DNA of 18,501 nt from Candidatus Brocadiia bacterium (GTDB lineage: Bacteria; Planctomycetota; PUPC01; DSUN01): assembly GCA_016782825.1 (NCBI GenBank), contig JADHXT010000022.1:1-18501 (forward strand), written 5' to 3'. Of the stretch, positions 7,458 through 14,852 are shown piece by piece; the stretch's first letter is position 1, and every line of letters begins with the position of its first letter. The notes beneath the pieces were generated by a model. It was given only the letters and a program-made list of their open reading frames with translations. It was not told where the DNA came from and ran no database searches. Made by a program: the position numbers and the translations under genes.

Positions 7458-8699
7458 TTACTTCTTCTTGGCGGCCTTGCCGCGGCGGGCGAGAATCTCG
7501 AAGGGCAGGCCGCGCACCTTGGCCGCGTTGGCACACCACCGCTGGTCGAAGCCGCGCGACTTGATCGAGCGAATCTCCGGGCTGAAGAGGCTCGTCGCGC
7601 TCTCGCGGTGCGTGATGTCGATGTTGCCCTTGTAGAGCTTCACCTTGTAGACGCCGTTCACGAAGTCCTGCGTGGAATCCACGTAGGCATCGAGTGACCG
7701 CTTGAGCGGGTGGTACCACTCGCCGTGGTAGGTCATGAAGGCCCACTTGGCGTCGATGATTTTCTTGAACTGGACCTCTTCCTTGGTGAGGCACTGCTGC
7801 TCGAGGTCGTGGTGGAGCTTGAGGATGACGTGGGCGGCGGGGGCCTCGTAGATCTCGCGGCTCTTGAGGTCCATGATGCCGTCTTCGAACATGTCGATCT
7901 TGCCGAGGCCGTTGCGGCCGGCGATCTCGTTGAGCTTGGGCACCAGCTTGCCGAGGGGCATCGCGCGGCCGTTGAGCCGCGTGGGGATGCCACGCTCGAA
8001 CTCGATCTTCACCTCTTCCGCCTTGTTCGGCGCCTTGTGCGGCGGCACGAGCCACATCCAGATGTCGTCGGGCAGCGGCTGGTTGAGGTCGATGGCCCCG
8101 CTGGCGATGGAGCGGCACCACATGGTCTTGTCGTCGCCACCGGTGAGGTTCTCGGTGACGGGTACCTTCCAGTGCTTGCAGATCTGCTCTTCCTCGAGGC
8201 GGGTGAGGTCGAAGTCGCGCACCGGCACCAGCACCTTGAGGTCGGGGGCGAAGTACTTGAACACGTTGTGCATGCGGTACTGGTCGTTGCCCTTGCCGCT
8301 GGAGCCTTCCATCACGGCGTCGCAGCCCTGCTTCACGGCTTCTTCGACCACGATGCGGGCGATGAGCTGGCGCGTCATCGAGGTGGACACGGGGTAGCCG
8401 TTGTAGTCGCTGTTGGCGCGGATGGCCTTGGCAAGCCACTCCTCGGTGAACTCCTGGGTGGCGTCGATCTCGATGGGTTTGATGCCGAGCTTCCTGGCCT
8501 TGCGGCGGCCCTCGGCGATTTCGGCCTTTCCCTGGCCCACGTCGCAGGTGATGGCGACGATTTCGTGCACCTTGTAGATGCGGCGGAGCAGCTCGACGCC
8601 GAGCGACGAATCGAGGCCGCCGGAGTAGGCGAGGGCCGCCTTCTTGACCTGGGGAACTTCGGTCTCCTCCAGCTTCTTCAGAATGGCTTTGATGCTCAC
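7458..8699 (-). CDS. argG: Argininosuccinate synthase
   Basis: This 413-residue cytoplasmic enzyme joins citrulline and aspartate, using ATP, to form argininosuccinate, the seventh step of arginine synthesis. The N-terminal PP-loop AYSGGLDSS is at residues 24-32. Family blocks include TCDVGQG, ANSDYNGYPVSTSMTRQLIA and EGSSGKGNDQYR (the ATP/citrulline region, usually [AG]-T-GKGNDQ-R). The length is typical. The GTG at 8699 is chosen because AGGAGG lies eight bases upstream, and an ATG start 60 bases further up would run into the argH 3' end. It follows argH by 31 bases on the same strand, forming an argH-argG unit. The C-terminus is lysine-rich (GKAAKKK). Confidence 0.96.
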   Translation of the reverse strand: MSIKAILKKLEETEVPQVKKAALAYSGGLDSSLGVELLRRIYKVHEIVAITCDVGQGKAEIAEGRRKARKLGIKPIEIDATQEFTEEWLAKAIRANSDYNGYPVSTSMTRQLIARIVVEEAVKQGCDAVMEGSSGKGNDQYRMHNVFKYFAPDLKVLVPVRDFDLTRLEEEQICKHWKVPVTENLTGGDDKTMWCRSIASGAIDLNQPLPDDIWMWLVPPHKAPNKAEEVKIEFERGIPTRLNGRAMPLGKLVPKLNEIAGRNGLGKIDMFEDGIMDLKSREIYEAPAAHVILKLHHDLEQQCLTKEEVQFKKIIDAKWAFMTYHGEWYHPLKRSLDAYVDSTQDFVNGVYKVKLYKGNIDITHRESATSLFSPEIRSIKSRGFDQRWCANAAKVRGLPFEILARRGKAAKKK

Positions 8700-8730
8700 G
8701 GGCTTGGCCTCCTGTGCAGTGGGGCGGGGG

Positions 8731-10089
8731 TCAGGCGGGGAGATCGAGCAGCGCGGCAAGGGTGCCTGTGAACTTGCCGAGCTGCTTGCGGGCGAACGCG
8801 CGATGTGCCTCGATGGCCTCGTCGGCCACGTCGAGCCGCAGGTTGGCGGGGGCGCCGGCGTGGGTGCGTTTGCTCAGGGCCTCCCGCGGGTCGAGGGCCG
8901 AGAGGGACTCGAGATGCGTCCCGACCTGGCGGTAGGCGTCGCGGAAGGGCATTTTCTCCTCGACGACGAGACGGAGCGCCTCGTCGGTGGCAAACACCTC
9001 GGGCGTGAAGGCGGCGAGCAGCTTGTCCTCGCACACCTCGAGCTTCTGGAACGTGAGGTCCATGACCCGCACGCATCCGCCGATCTGGCTCATGCCCTCG
9101 AGGAAGGGGCGCTTGGTCTCCTGGAAGTCGCGGTTGTAGCCGCTCGGCAGGCCCTTGAGGATACCGAGGATCTGATTCTGGCACGCGAGAATGGTGCTGG
9201 TCTTGGCGCGGACGAGCTCCAGGCCGCAGGGGTTGCGCTTCTGGGGCATGATGCTCGAGCCGGTGCACAACTCCTTCGGCACGCGGAAGTAGCCGAACTC
9301 CGGCAGGGAGAAGTTGATGGTGTCCTGCGCCAGGCGGCTGAGGTCGATGGCCATCTGCACGGCGGCGCCGAGGATGATGGACTCGATCTTGCCGCGGCTG
9401 TTGTTGGCGTAGAGCACGTTGTTCTGCAGCTTGGCGAAGCCGAGGAGCTGGGCCGTGTATTCGCGGTCGATGGGGACGGGCACGCCGTAGCTGGCGGCCG
9501 AGCCGAGGGGGCACTGGTCGTTGAGCTCGTAGGCGGTGCGCAGCAGGCGCAGGTCGTCGAGCAGCGATTCGAGCCACGCGCCCGCCCAGAGCCCCACGCT
9601 GGAGGGCATGGCGATCTGCGTGTGGGTGCGGCCCACCATCGGCACGTCCTGGTGCTGCTCGGCGAAGGCGCGGAGGGTGGAGCAGAGGCTCAGCGTGTCG
9701 TCGAAGAGGCTGAGCAGCAGGCGCTTGGCGTGCACGCGGGTGGCCGCGATCACCTGGTCGTTGCGGGAGCGGCAGGTGTGGATCTTCTTGCCCAGGTCGC
9801 CGAGCTTCTCGACGAGGCGATTCTCGATGGCGGTGTGGCAGTCCTCGTCGGCGGCCTCGACGGTGAAGGCGCCGGTCTGGTTGTCCTGGACGATGGCGCG
9901 GAGTTCGATGGTGAGGCGCTGCGCCTCGTCGGCCGAGAGGATGCCCACCTTGGCGAGCATCTTGGCGTGGGCGATGGAGGCCACGCAGTCGGCCTCCACC
10001 AAGTGGCGGTCGAGCAGGGTGTCGTCGCCGGTGGTGAAGGCCTCGAGCGCCTGGTCGACGCGGTAGCCCTTGTCCCAAAGCTTGGCCAT
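8731..10089 (-). CDS. argH: Argininosuccinate lyase
   Basis: This 452-residue enzyme of the fumarase/aspartase superfamily splits argininosuccinate into arginine and fumarate. The three conserved blocks are present. TCRSRNDQV lies near residue 105 and GRTHTQIAMPSSVG, containing the catalytic histidine, near 153. The signature GSSIMPQKRNP lies near residue 280 on the mobile serine loop. The length is normal. The ATG at 10089 has only a weak ribosome-binding site (CTGGGG). It is the first gene of argH-argG, and a tRNA-Arg gene ends 66 bases upstream on the same strand with a 12-bp hairpin between them. Other arginine genes are not in the window. Confidence 0.97.
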   Translation of the reverse strand: MAKLWDKGYRVDQALEAFTTGDDTLLDRHLVEADCVASIAHAKMLAKVGILSADEAQRLTIELRAIVQDNQTGAFTVEAADEDCHTAIENRLVEKLGDLGKKIHTCRSRNDQVIAATRVHAKRLLLSLFDDTLSLCSTLRAFAEQHQDVPMVGRTHTQIAMPSSVGLWAGAWLESLLDDLRLLRTAYELNDQCPLGSAASYGVPVPIDREYTAQLLGFAKLQNNVLYANNSRGKIESIILGAAVQMAIDLSRLAQDTINFSLPEFGYFRVPKELCTGSSIMPQKRNPCGLELVRAKTSTILACQNQILGILKGLPSGYNRDFQETKRPFLEGMSQIGGCVRVMDLTFQKLEVCEDKLLAAFTPEVFATDEALRLVVEEKMPFRDAYRQVGTHLESLSALDPREALSKRTHAGAPANLRLDVADEAIEAHRAFARKQLGKFTGTLAALLDLPA

Positions 10090-10110
10090 GGTTTGCCCCA
10101 GGAAGCATCA

Positions 10111-10142
10111 CCCTCCCGCAGGGTTTGCAGCCTGCGGGAGGG
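10111..10142. repeat. 12-bp perfect palindrome between tRNA-Arg and argH
   Basis: The bases 10111-10122 pair perfectly with 10131-10142 around an 8-base loop. The hairpin lies 13 bases after the encoded CCA of the tRNA and 21 bases before argH. It could end tRNA transcription, or be an attenuator-like element or a dispersed repeat. There is no T run after it in the argH direction. Confidence 0.65.
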
Positions 10143-10155
10143 GTGTCGAATCGAC

Positions 10156-10232
10156 TGGCGCGCCCGGCAGGACTCGAACCTGCAACCTCCGGCTCCGGAA
10201 ACCGGCGCTCTGTCCAATTGGGCTACGGGCGC
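10156..10232 (-). tRNA. tRNA-Arg (anticodon CCG)
   Basis: The cloverleaf folds fully. The acceptor stem is GCGCCCG with CGGGCGC. The anticodon stem CCGGT/GCCGG holds the loop TTCCGGA, giving anticodon CCG (reads CGG). The T arm is GCAGG-TTCGAGT-CCTGC. The discriminator is G and a 3' CCA is encoded (10158-10156). The D stem GCCC/GAGC has one C-A mismatch. Length with CCA is 77 bases. It lies upstream of argH on the same strand. Confidence 0.96.
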
Positions 10233-10251
10233 ACGCCCCAGGACAGCCCGA

Positions 10252-10280
10252 ATGGTACCAGAAGGCGCGCTGCAAGTCAA
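10252..10280 (-). promoter_or_regulatory. Promoter of tRNA-Arg, possibly also argHG
   Basis: On the minus strand, TTGACT (10280-10275) and TACCAT (10257-10252) are spaced by 17 bases. The -10 ends 19 bases before the tRNA 5' end. The -35 matches 5 of 6 and the -10 matches 4 of 6. No separate promoter is seen in the 66 bases between the tRNA and argH, so read-through into argHG is possible. Confidence 0.6.
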
Positions 10281-10297
10281 GCGCGGGCAATTCAGAA

Positions 10298-10605
10298 GAT
10301 CTCACGCAGAGAGAGCAGAGGTCAGCAGAGAGAGCAGAGGGAAGAAGAAGCCTGACCGTGGAAACCGCGAAAGCAGAAGAGCCGCTTCCAGTACCGGGTC
10401 ATTTCGAGCGGAGCGAAGCGAAGCCGAGAAACCTGGCGGAGATGGCCGCGGCGTGATGCTGCGGCGCGAGCGCCGGCCGAGGCGAGGTCCCTCGGCTTCG
10501 CTCGCATTCCCAAAGCCACCTTGGGAACGCATCTGCGAAGCTCCTGCTTCATTGCTTCGCGTCGCACGGAAGGCGAAGACGCGGGGCAGAGACGCCCCGC
10601 CTACA
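10298..10605. repeat. Mosaic of intergenic repeat elements, no gene
   Basis: No credible gene is seen from 10233 to 10689. The stretch starts with a GATCTCACGCAGAG module (10298, also at 11408 and 16844) followed by repeated AGAGCAGAG units. It continues with a GTCATTTCGAGCGGAGCGAA element (about 10399). Then come a TTCCCAA/TTGGGAA palindrome (10507-10513 with 10521-10527) and a GCGGGGC/GCCCCGC palindrome with an AGAGAC loop (10581-10600). These look like several different short dispersed elements stacked end to end. Confidence 0.65.
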
Positions 10606-10736
10606 AGAGAAGAAGCTGTCAGCCATCAGCCATCAGCACGGAGTCTGAACCCCAACTCCAATCCTCTCTTCTTTCGTGCCCATCCGCGTTCATCTGTGGT
10701 TCCCTGCCCCGCGTCGGCTAGCGAAGGGCGGCGCCG
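10606..10736. repeat. Composite dispersed repeat, copy A
   Basis: This copy matches 11437-11587 along almost its whole length, with a few substitutions and small insertions. Internal order is AGAAGAAGCTGTCAGC, then (ATCAGCC) heptads, ACGGAGTCTGAA, CTCTCTTCTTTCGTGCCC, TTCATCTGTGGTTCCCTG and GCGTCGGCTAGCGAAG. Its right 47 bases are also the last 15 codons plus part of a codon of the small gene at 10690-10884. Confidence 0.85.
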
Positions 10737-10884
10737 GCTTGGGCGGGTAGGACACGAGGCGCTCGGGGTGCTCTTGCTCGCGCTTCCGCAGGTCCGCTGC
10801 CATGGCGCGCAGGTCGTAGTCGAAGCGCTTCGCATATTCCTCACGCACGCGGCGCACCTCATCCACGACCGGGTCCGGCTGCAT
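10690..10884 (-). CDS. Small partner protein of a PIN-domain toxin (putative antitoxin)
   Basis: This 64-residue protein has the core DPVVDEVRRVREEYAKRF followed by a DLRAMAADLRKREQ helix and a YPPKP tail. I recognise this as a small conserved family frequently encoded beside PIN-domain or other toxin genes in environmental bacteria. The ATG at 10884 follows the PIN gene stop after two bases, so they are translationally linked. A role as cognate antitoxin is inferred from context only. The last 15 or so residues (about FASRRGAGNHR) and the TGA stop come from the composite repeat at 10606-10736, so the native C-terminus probably ended near the YPPKPA segment. Confidence 0.75.
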   Translation of the reverse strand: MQPDPVVDEVRRVREEYAKRFDYDLRAMAADLRKREQEHPERLVSYPPKPAPPFASRRGAGNHR

Positions 10885-10886
10885 GG

Positions 10887-11360
10887 CTAGTCCTCCATCA
10901 GTTCCTCGGGCGTGCAGATGACAGGGCAGGTGTATCCGGCGTCTTCCACCAGCTCTTCGATGCGGCTCCGGTGCATGGCGTTCGCAAGGTGCTTGCAGTT
11001 CCAGGTCAGCACGTAGTCAATGCCGTTGACCGCGGCAATGGCGATGTGGAGTGCATCAGCCGCCGAGTCGTGCGGAATGGGTCCCTGCGACACGAGTTGC
11101 TCGGCCAACGCCACGGCGTCCTGATTGACCTTCAGGATGGGTAGGCTCTCGGTCGCGGCAAGGCGCGCGGCGGCGGCGCCCGGATCGCCTTGGGCCGCCT
11201 CTTCGTGAACGAGTTCGGATATGACCAGATGGAATCTGGCGGAGCGTTCGTCCCACCACTGATGCGTGAGCTGTTGGCGCGCGGCGATGACCATATCGCG
11301 GTGAGGGCGGCCCACCAGATAGCTCACGACGCTGGTCTCGATATACACTCGCGGCTTCAT
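10887..11360 (-). CDS. PIN-domain protein, VapC-like toxin
   Basis: This 157-residue protein has the PIN fold of metal-dependent RNases. The first acidic residue is in VYIETSVVSYLVGR (E8, where many PIN proteins have D). A middle acidic cluster is in SELVHEEAAQGD, then SAADALHIAIAAVNG (conserved D), and the final block is VLTWNCKHLANA. This combination is typical of a VapC-related subfamily. The ATG at 11360 is the natural start, because a TATACT box lies only eight bases upstream. It forms a two-gene unit with the small gene at 10690-10884. The order, toxin first, is the reverse of classical vapBC. RNA targets are unknown. Confidence 0.88.
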   Translation of the reverse strand: MKPRVYIETSVVSYLVGRPHRDMVIAARQQLTHQWWDERSARFHLVISELVHEEAAQGDPGAAAARLAATESLPILKVNQDAVALAEQLVSQGPIPHDSAADALHIAIAAVNGIDYVLTWNCKHLANAMHRSRIEELVEDAGYTCPVICTPEELMED

Positions 11361-11367
11361 GCTGCTC

Positions 11368-11395
11368 AGTATAGCAGATAGTGGAGGGCAATCAA
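11368..11395 (-). promoter_or_regulatory. Promoter of the PIN-domain gene, possibly leaderless
   Basis: On the minus strand, TTGATT (about 11395-11390) and TATACT (11373-11368) are spaced by 16 bases. The -10 lies seven bases before the ATG, so transcription would start at or next to the A of the start codon. Confidence 0.5.
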
Positions 11396-11407
11396 CGGGC
11401 GGACGAT

Positions 11408-11587
11408 GATCTCACGCAGAGAGAGCAGAGGGAAACAGAGAGAAGAAGCTGTCAGCCATCAGCCATCAGCTATCAGCACGGAGTCTGAAACCCTGATTCC
11501 AGTCCTCTCTTCTTTCGTGCCCATCCGTGTTCATCTGTGTTCATCTGTGGTTCCCTGCTTCGCGTCGGCTAGCGAAGCGCGGCGCCG
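11408..11587. repeat. Composite dispersed repeat, copy B
   Basis: The element begins with GATCTCACGCAGAG plus AGAGCAGAG units, then follows the same order as copy A: AGAAGAAGCTGTCAGC, three to four ATCAGCC-type heptads, ACGGAGTCTGAA, CTCTCTTCTTTCGTGCCC, a duplicated TTCATCTGTG unit, GGTTCCCTG and CGTCGGCTAGCGAAG. Its right edge covers the last five codons and the stop of the GH29-like gene. This fills the gap between 11361 and 11568. Confidence 0.85.
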
Positions 11588-12534
11588 ATGGCGAGGAGCT
11601 GCTTGAGGTGCGGGGGATGGATGGTGCCATCGGCCTTGCTGATGCCGACGTCGATGCTCACCACGCCGCCTTGCGCGTTGACGGTGCGGATGTACTTGAC
11701 CATCGCGTCGTCCGACGTCCGGGGGCCGTCGCAGTGTCCCCATCGGCTGCCCATGAATCCCAGCACCTGCCACCGCATGCCCTTCGGGGCGGGGTGCTTG
11801 GCGGGCGTGGCGGTCCAGCTATTCTGCTCGCCGGCCGTGTAGTCCTGCTGGGCGGTGAGGCGTGCGAAGGCCTTGTCGATGCGGGTGCCGGGGTTGAAGG
11901 CCAGGATGCTGTCGGGGTTGCCGGCGCGGCACGCGGCGGCCCAGGTGTTCCAGTTGTTCGGCTTCGTCAGGTCGTCCCAGCCCGCGCGGTTGTAGGAGCC
12001 GTCGAACCACCAGCCGGCCACGTTCGTCTTGTAGCGGAGCGACCACTCGCGGATGACGGCGGACCAGTGCTGGGTGAAGATCTGCGGCGCGGGCTTGCGC
12101 TCGTGCACGTCGCCGAGCTTCTCCATCGCCTCCTGGTCGCGCTGGGGCGAACGCGAGGGCAGGTAGAGCAGCAGCTTGATGCCGGTGCCGGCGAGGGCGT
12201 CGGCCATGTCGCCGGGCAGGTCGCGGGTGGAGCAGCGCTCGCCGGGCTTGCGGCCCGTGAGCTTGTCGTAGGTGGCGTTGGGCGAGCAGTAGGTGCCGCT
12301 GTTCTGGCCCAGCGTCAGGATGAGGTAGTCGGCCCGGCAGTCGCGAACCTGCTTCGCCACGGCCGCGACGTCGAAGGCGTTCACGCGCTCGTTCCACTGG
12401 GCGCCGCCGCCGAGGAAGTGGATGAACACCCCGAACTTCGCCTTCTCCATCCATTTGCCGCGGGGCGCGTCCTGGGCTTGGACAGCCAGTGCGGAAAGCG
12501 CCATCGCCACCAGTGCAAATGCCATCAGCTTCAT
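11569..12534 (-). CDS. Secreted alpha-L-fucosidase-like protein (GH29)
   Basis: This 321-residue protein has a signal peptide (MKLMAFALVAMALSALAVQA) and a GH29-like TIM barrel. FGVFIHFLGGG stands for the family's FGMFIHWG, YLILTLGQNSGTYCSP for the YvvLTaKHHDGF strand, and GWWFDGSY carries the likely nucleophilic aspartate (residue about 179). The length fits a catalytic domain alone, without the usual C-terminal beta-sandwich. The HHDG motif is replaced by QNSG, so substrate may differ from fucose. The ATG has AGGAAGG six bases upstream. It starts 18 bases after the GT4 gene stop and is probably the last gene of the glycan operon. Its stop (TAG) and last five codons lie in a dispersed repeat. 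Confidence 0.8.
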   Translation of the reverse strand: MKLMAFALVAMALSALAVQAQDAPRGKWMEKAKFGVFIHFLGGGAQWNERVNAFDVAAVAKQVRDCRADYLILTLGQNSGTYCSPNATYDKLTGRKPGERCSTRDLPGDMADALAGTGIKLLLYLPSRSPQRDQEAMEKLGDVHERKPAPQIFTQHWSAVIREWSLRYKTNVAGWWFDGSYNRAGWDDLTKPNNWNTWAAACRAGNPDSILAFNPGTRIDKAFARLTAQQDYTAGEQNSWTATPAKHPAPKGMRWQVLGFMGSRWGHCDGPRTSDDAMVKYIRTVNAQGGVVSIDVGISKADGTIHPPHLKQLLAIGAALR

Positions 12535-12552
12535 GTCGTTCCTTCCTGTGGG

Positions 12553-13701
12553 TCAGAGTTCGAGCGCAAGGCGGTCTCTCACGCTCTTGGCGAAGACGGC
12601 GATCATCGCGTCGGGAGTGAAGCGGGCGGCGTTGGCGCGGGCCTTGGCCGCGAGGTCGGCGTAGAGGGTGGGGTCGTCCAGGCGGCGAAGGGCGGCCACC
12701 CACGCGTCGGTGTTCCGGATGTCGTCGATGAGGATGCCGCCGTCGCCCACGGCCTCGGGGATGCCGCCGCGGGCGCTGGCCACGCTGGGGATGCCGTTGG
12801 CGCCGGCTTCCACGAACACGCGGCCGAAGGGCTCGGGCCAGATGCTGGGGCCGAGCAGCACGCGGGAGCGGCAGTAGGCCCCGCGCATGTCGTCCAGCCA
12901 GCCCAGGTGCTCCACGTTGCCCAGGCGGCTGAACAGGGCGCCCACGCGGCGGCTGGCCTTGCCGGCCACGAGGAAGCGGGCGTCGGGCATGGCCGCGGCC
13001 ACGCGGAGGAAGATGGGCAGGCCCTTCACCTTCTGCGGCTTGATGAAGAGACTGCATGTGCGCTCGGCCGGGTCGGCCTCGTAGAGGCTCGGGCTGACGG
13101 CGGGGTAGAGCACCTCGGCGGCCAGGCCGACGAAGCGCTCGATCACCTGGCGCATGTAGTGGCTGTTGGCCACGAGAAGGGACGCCTTGCGGAGGGCGGC
13201 GGCGTAGTCGTCGAGGCTCTGCTGTATTGCCGGGAGATAGAGTCGGCGGGTCCAGCCGAGACAGCGGGCACAGTCGCGGCGGCATTCGGTGAGCGCGTCG
13301 CGGGTGAGGAACTTGTCGGGGCAAAAGGGGTGGTAGGCGCGGAGGAACACGATGGCGGGGATGCCCTCGCGGGCGGCGGCCTCGACGGTGCTGATGAGCA
13401 GGTAGCCGTGGGTGAGGATGAGGTCGGTGGGGTGTTCCCGCACGAAGCCGCGCACGATGGGCAGCCAGGCGTCGTTGGCACGGCGTGTGTCGCGGCTGCG
13501 GTTCTTGATCCAGCCGCGCGCAGGAAGCGCGCGGGTGTGGACGCGCACGGCGCCATCGTCGTAGGTGCGTGTGGCGTCGTCGGCCTGGAGCACGTGGACG
13601 GCGTGGCCACGGGCGGCGAGCTGGCGGGCGATGGCTTGGGCGCTCATCTCGGCGCCGCCGCTGCCGTGGTCGTAGTTGTCGAGGGCGAGCAGAATGTTCA
13701 T
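12553..13701 (-). CDS. Glycosyltransferase family 4 protein with a four-cysteine insert
   Basis: This 382-residue protein has the two-Rossmann GT-B fold of GT4. The N-terminal ALDNYDHGSGGAEMSAQAIA segment is followed by the C-terminal EPFGRVFVEAGANGIPSVAS block with the E-x7-E motif that binds the sugar-nucleotide donor. Between them is a cysteine segment (FCPDKFLT, then ECRRDCARCLG) with four cysteines, as seen in a subset of GT4 enzymes; metal binding is possible but unproven. The ATG at 13701 overlaps the upstream gene stop by four bases (ATGA). It probably adds a sugar to a surface glycan or lipid-linked precursor; donor and acceptor are unknown. Confidence 0.9.
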   Translation of the reverse strand: MNILLALDNYDHGSGGAEMSAQAIARQLAARGHAVHVLQADDATRTYDDGAVRVHTRALPARGWIKNRSRDTRRANDAWLPIVRGFVREHPTDLILTHGYLLISTVEAAAREGIPAIVFLRAYHPFCPDKFLTRDALTECRRDCARCLGWTRRLYLPAIQQSLDDYAAALRKASLLVANSHYMRQVIERFVGLAAEVLYPAVSPSLYEADPAERTCSLFIKPQKVKGLPIFLRVAAAMPDARFLVAGKASRRVGALFSRLGNVEHLGWLDDMRGAYCRSRVLLGPSIWPEPFGRVFVEAGANGIPSVASARGGIPEAVGDGGILIDDIRNTDAWVAALRRLDDPTLYADLAAKARANAARFTPDAMIAVFAKSVRDRLALEL

Positions 13702-14852
13702 CGCGGTCCCATGGCGGCGAGGGCGCGGTAGATCTCGCCGACGTCTTCGGCCTGGCACGCCAGGTCGAAGTGGCGGAGGGCAAACTGGCGTGCCGTATCG
13801 CCCATGTCCCTGCGTCGCTTGGGGTCTGCGGCGATGGCGAGGATGGCGTCGGCCAGGTTTTCTGGCGTGTCGTCGATCACCAGGCCGCGCTCGTGGTCGC
13901 CGACGAGCTCGGGCAGCATGCCCCGGCGTGCGGCGATGACGGGCACGCCCATGGCCATGCATTCGCGGACGGCGCGGCACGAGCCGTCGGTGCCCGGCAC
14001 GAGGTACACCTTGGCGTCCATCGCGGCCACGGTGGCCACGTAGTCGTCGCCGCGGTGGTAGCCGGGCAGAAGGACCACGCCGTCGAGCCCCATGCGCTTC
14101 ACGGGGTCCACGGCGATGCGCTCCATGTTCGTGCCGCGGCCCACGATGACGGCGCGCAGGTTGGGGAGCTGGCGGCGGGCGAGGTCGATGGCCTGGAGAA
14201 ACACGTCGTAGCGGCGGTGCGACTGGATGCGGGCGATGATGCCCACCACGAAGGCGTCGCGTGGGATGCCGAGCTGCACGCGGCGCTCGAAACGTGCGGC
14301 GGCCCCGATGCGGGTGGGGTCGAAGCGGGCCAGGTCGATGGCGGTGTGGACGAGCCACACGCGGTCGGCGGGGAAGGCGCAGCCCTCGATGACGTGCTGC
14401 CGGGCGCGTTCCGACACGACGACGAGGCCATCGGTGTGGTGGCGGAGCAGGCGGGCCTCGGCGCGGCCCTGCGGGCCTTCGCCGGCGAAGCAGGTGCGCA
14501 CGAGCAGCGGGCGGGTGGCGGAGCGGGCGCGGGCGGCGGCGGCCACGGCGTGTGCGTTGTGCAGGTTGGCGTGCACGAGGTCGAAGCGCTCGGCGTCGAG
14601 CCAGGCGGCCAGGCGGCGGGCGTCGAGCAGGTTGGCGAGCAGGCGGCGGTGCTTGCGCAGGCGCAGCCCGGAGCGCGCGGGGATGCCGCGGTCCTCGGCG
14701 GCGCGGAGCACGCCGTCGCGGCCGAGGGCGGGCGCCCGTCCCGAGGCGAACGTCACGTCCCAGCCCGTGGCACGGAGGGCGCCCACGAGATTGAGGGTCG
14801 GCTCGGCGGGGCCGGTCCAGCGGTAGTTGCTGAACAGATGGAGGAGCTTCAT
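13698..14852 (-). CDS. Glycosyltransferase family 4 protein
   Basis: This 384-residue GT-B glycosyltransferase starts with MKLLHLFSNYRWTGPAEPTL, a typical N-terminal Rossmann strand and glycine-rich loop. The C-terminal domain has FVVGIIARIQSHRRYDVFLQA, LRAVIVGRGTN and LLPGYHRGDDYVATVAAMD. The donor-binding region is DGSCRAVRECMAMGVPVIAA, where the first E of the E-x7-E motif is replaced by D. The ATG at 14852 overlaps the kinase gene stop (ATGA), and its own stop overlaps the next ATG the same way. Coupled translation suggests that these enzymes act in one pathway on the same glycan. Confidence 0.9.
   Translation of the reverse strand: MKLLHLFSNYRWTGPAEPTLNLVGALRATGWDVTFASGRAPALGRDGVLRAAEDRGIPARSGLRLRKHRRLLANLLDARRLAAWLDAERFDLVHANLHNAHAVAAAARARSATRPLLVRTCFAGEGPQGRAEARLLRHHTDGLVVVSERARQHVIEGCAFPADRVWLVHTAIDLARFDPTRIGAAARFERRVQLGIPRDAFVVGIIARIQSHRRYDVFLQAIDLARRQLPNLRAVIVGRGTNMERIAVDPVKRMGLDGVVLLPGYHRGDDYVATVAAMDAKVYLVPGTDGSCRAVRECMAMGVPVIAARRGMLPELVGDHERGLVIDDTPENLADAILAIAADPKRRRDMGDTARQFALRHFDLACQAEDVGEIYRALAAMGPR

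Noticed and set aside
10302..10567. Minus-strand frames rich in phenylalanine and serine between tRNA-Arg and copy A
   Set aside because: They lie entirely in dispersed repeat DNA and lack a ribosome-binding site or family motif.
8644..10890. Long + strand frame opposite argH and spanning the tRNA and repeat region
   Set aside because: It runs antisense to argH and through a tRNA gene and noncoding repeats, and has no recognisable domain.
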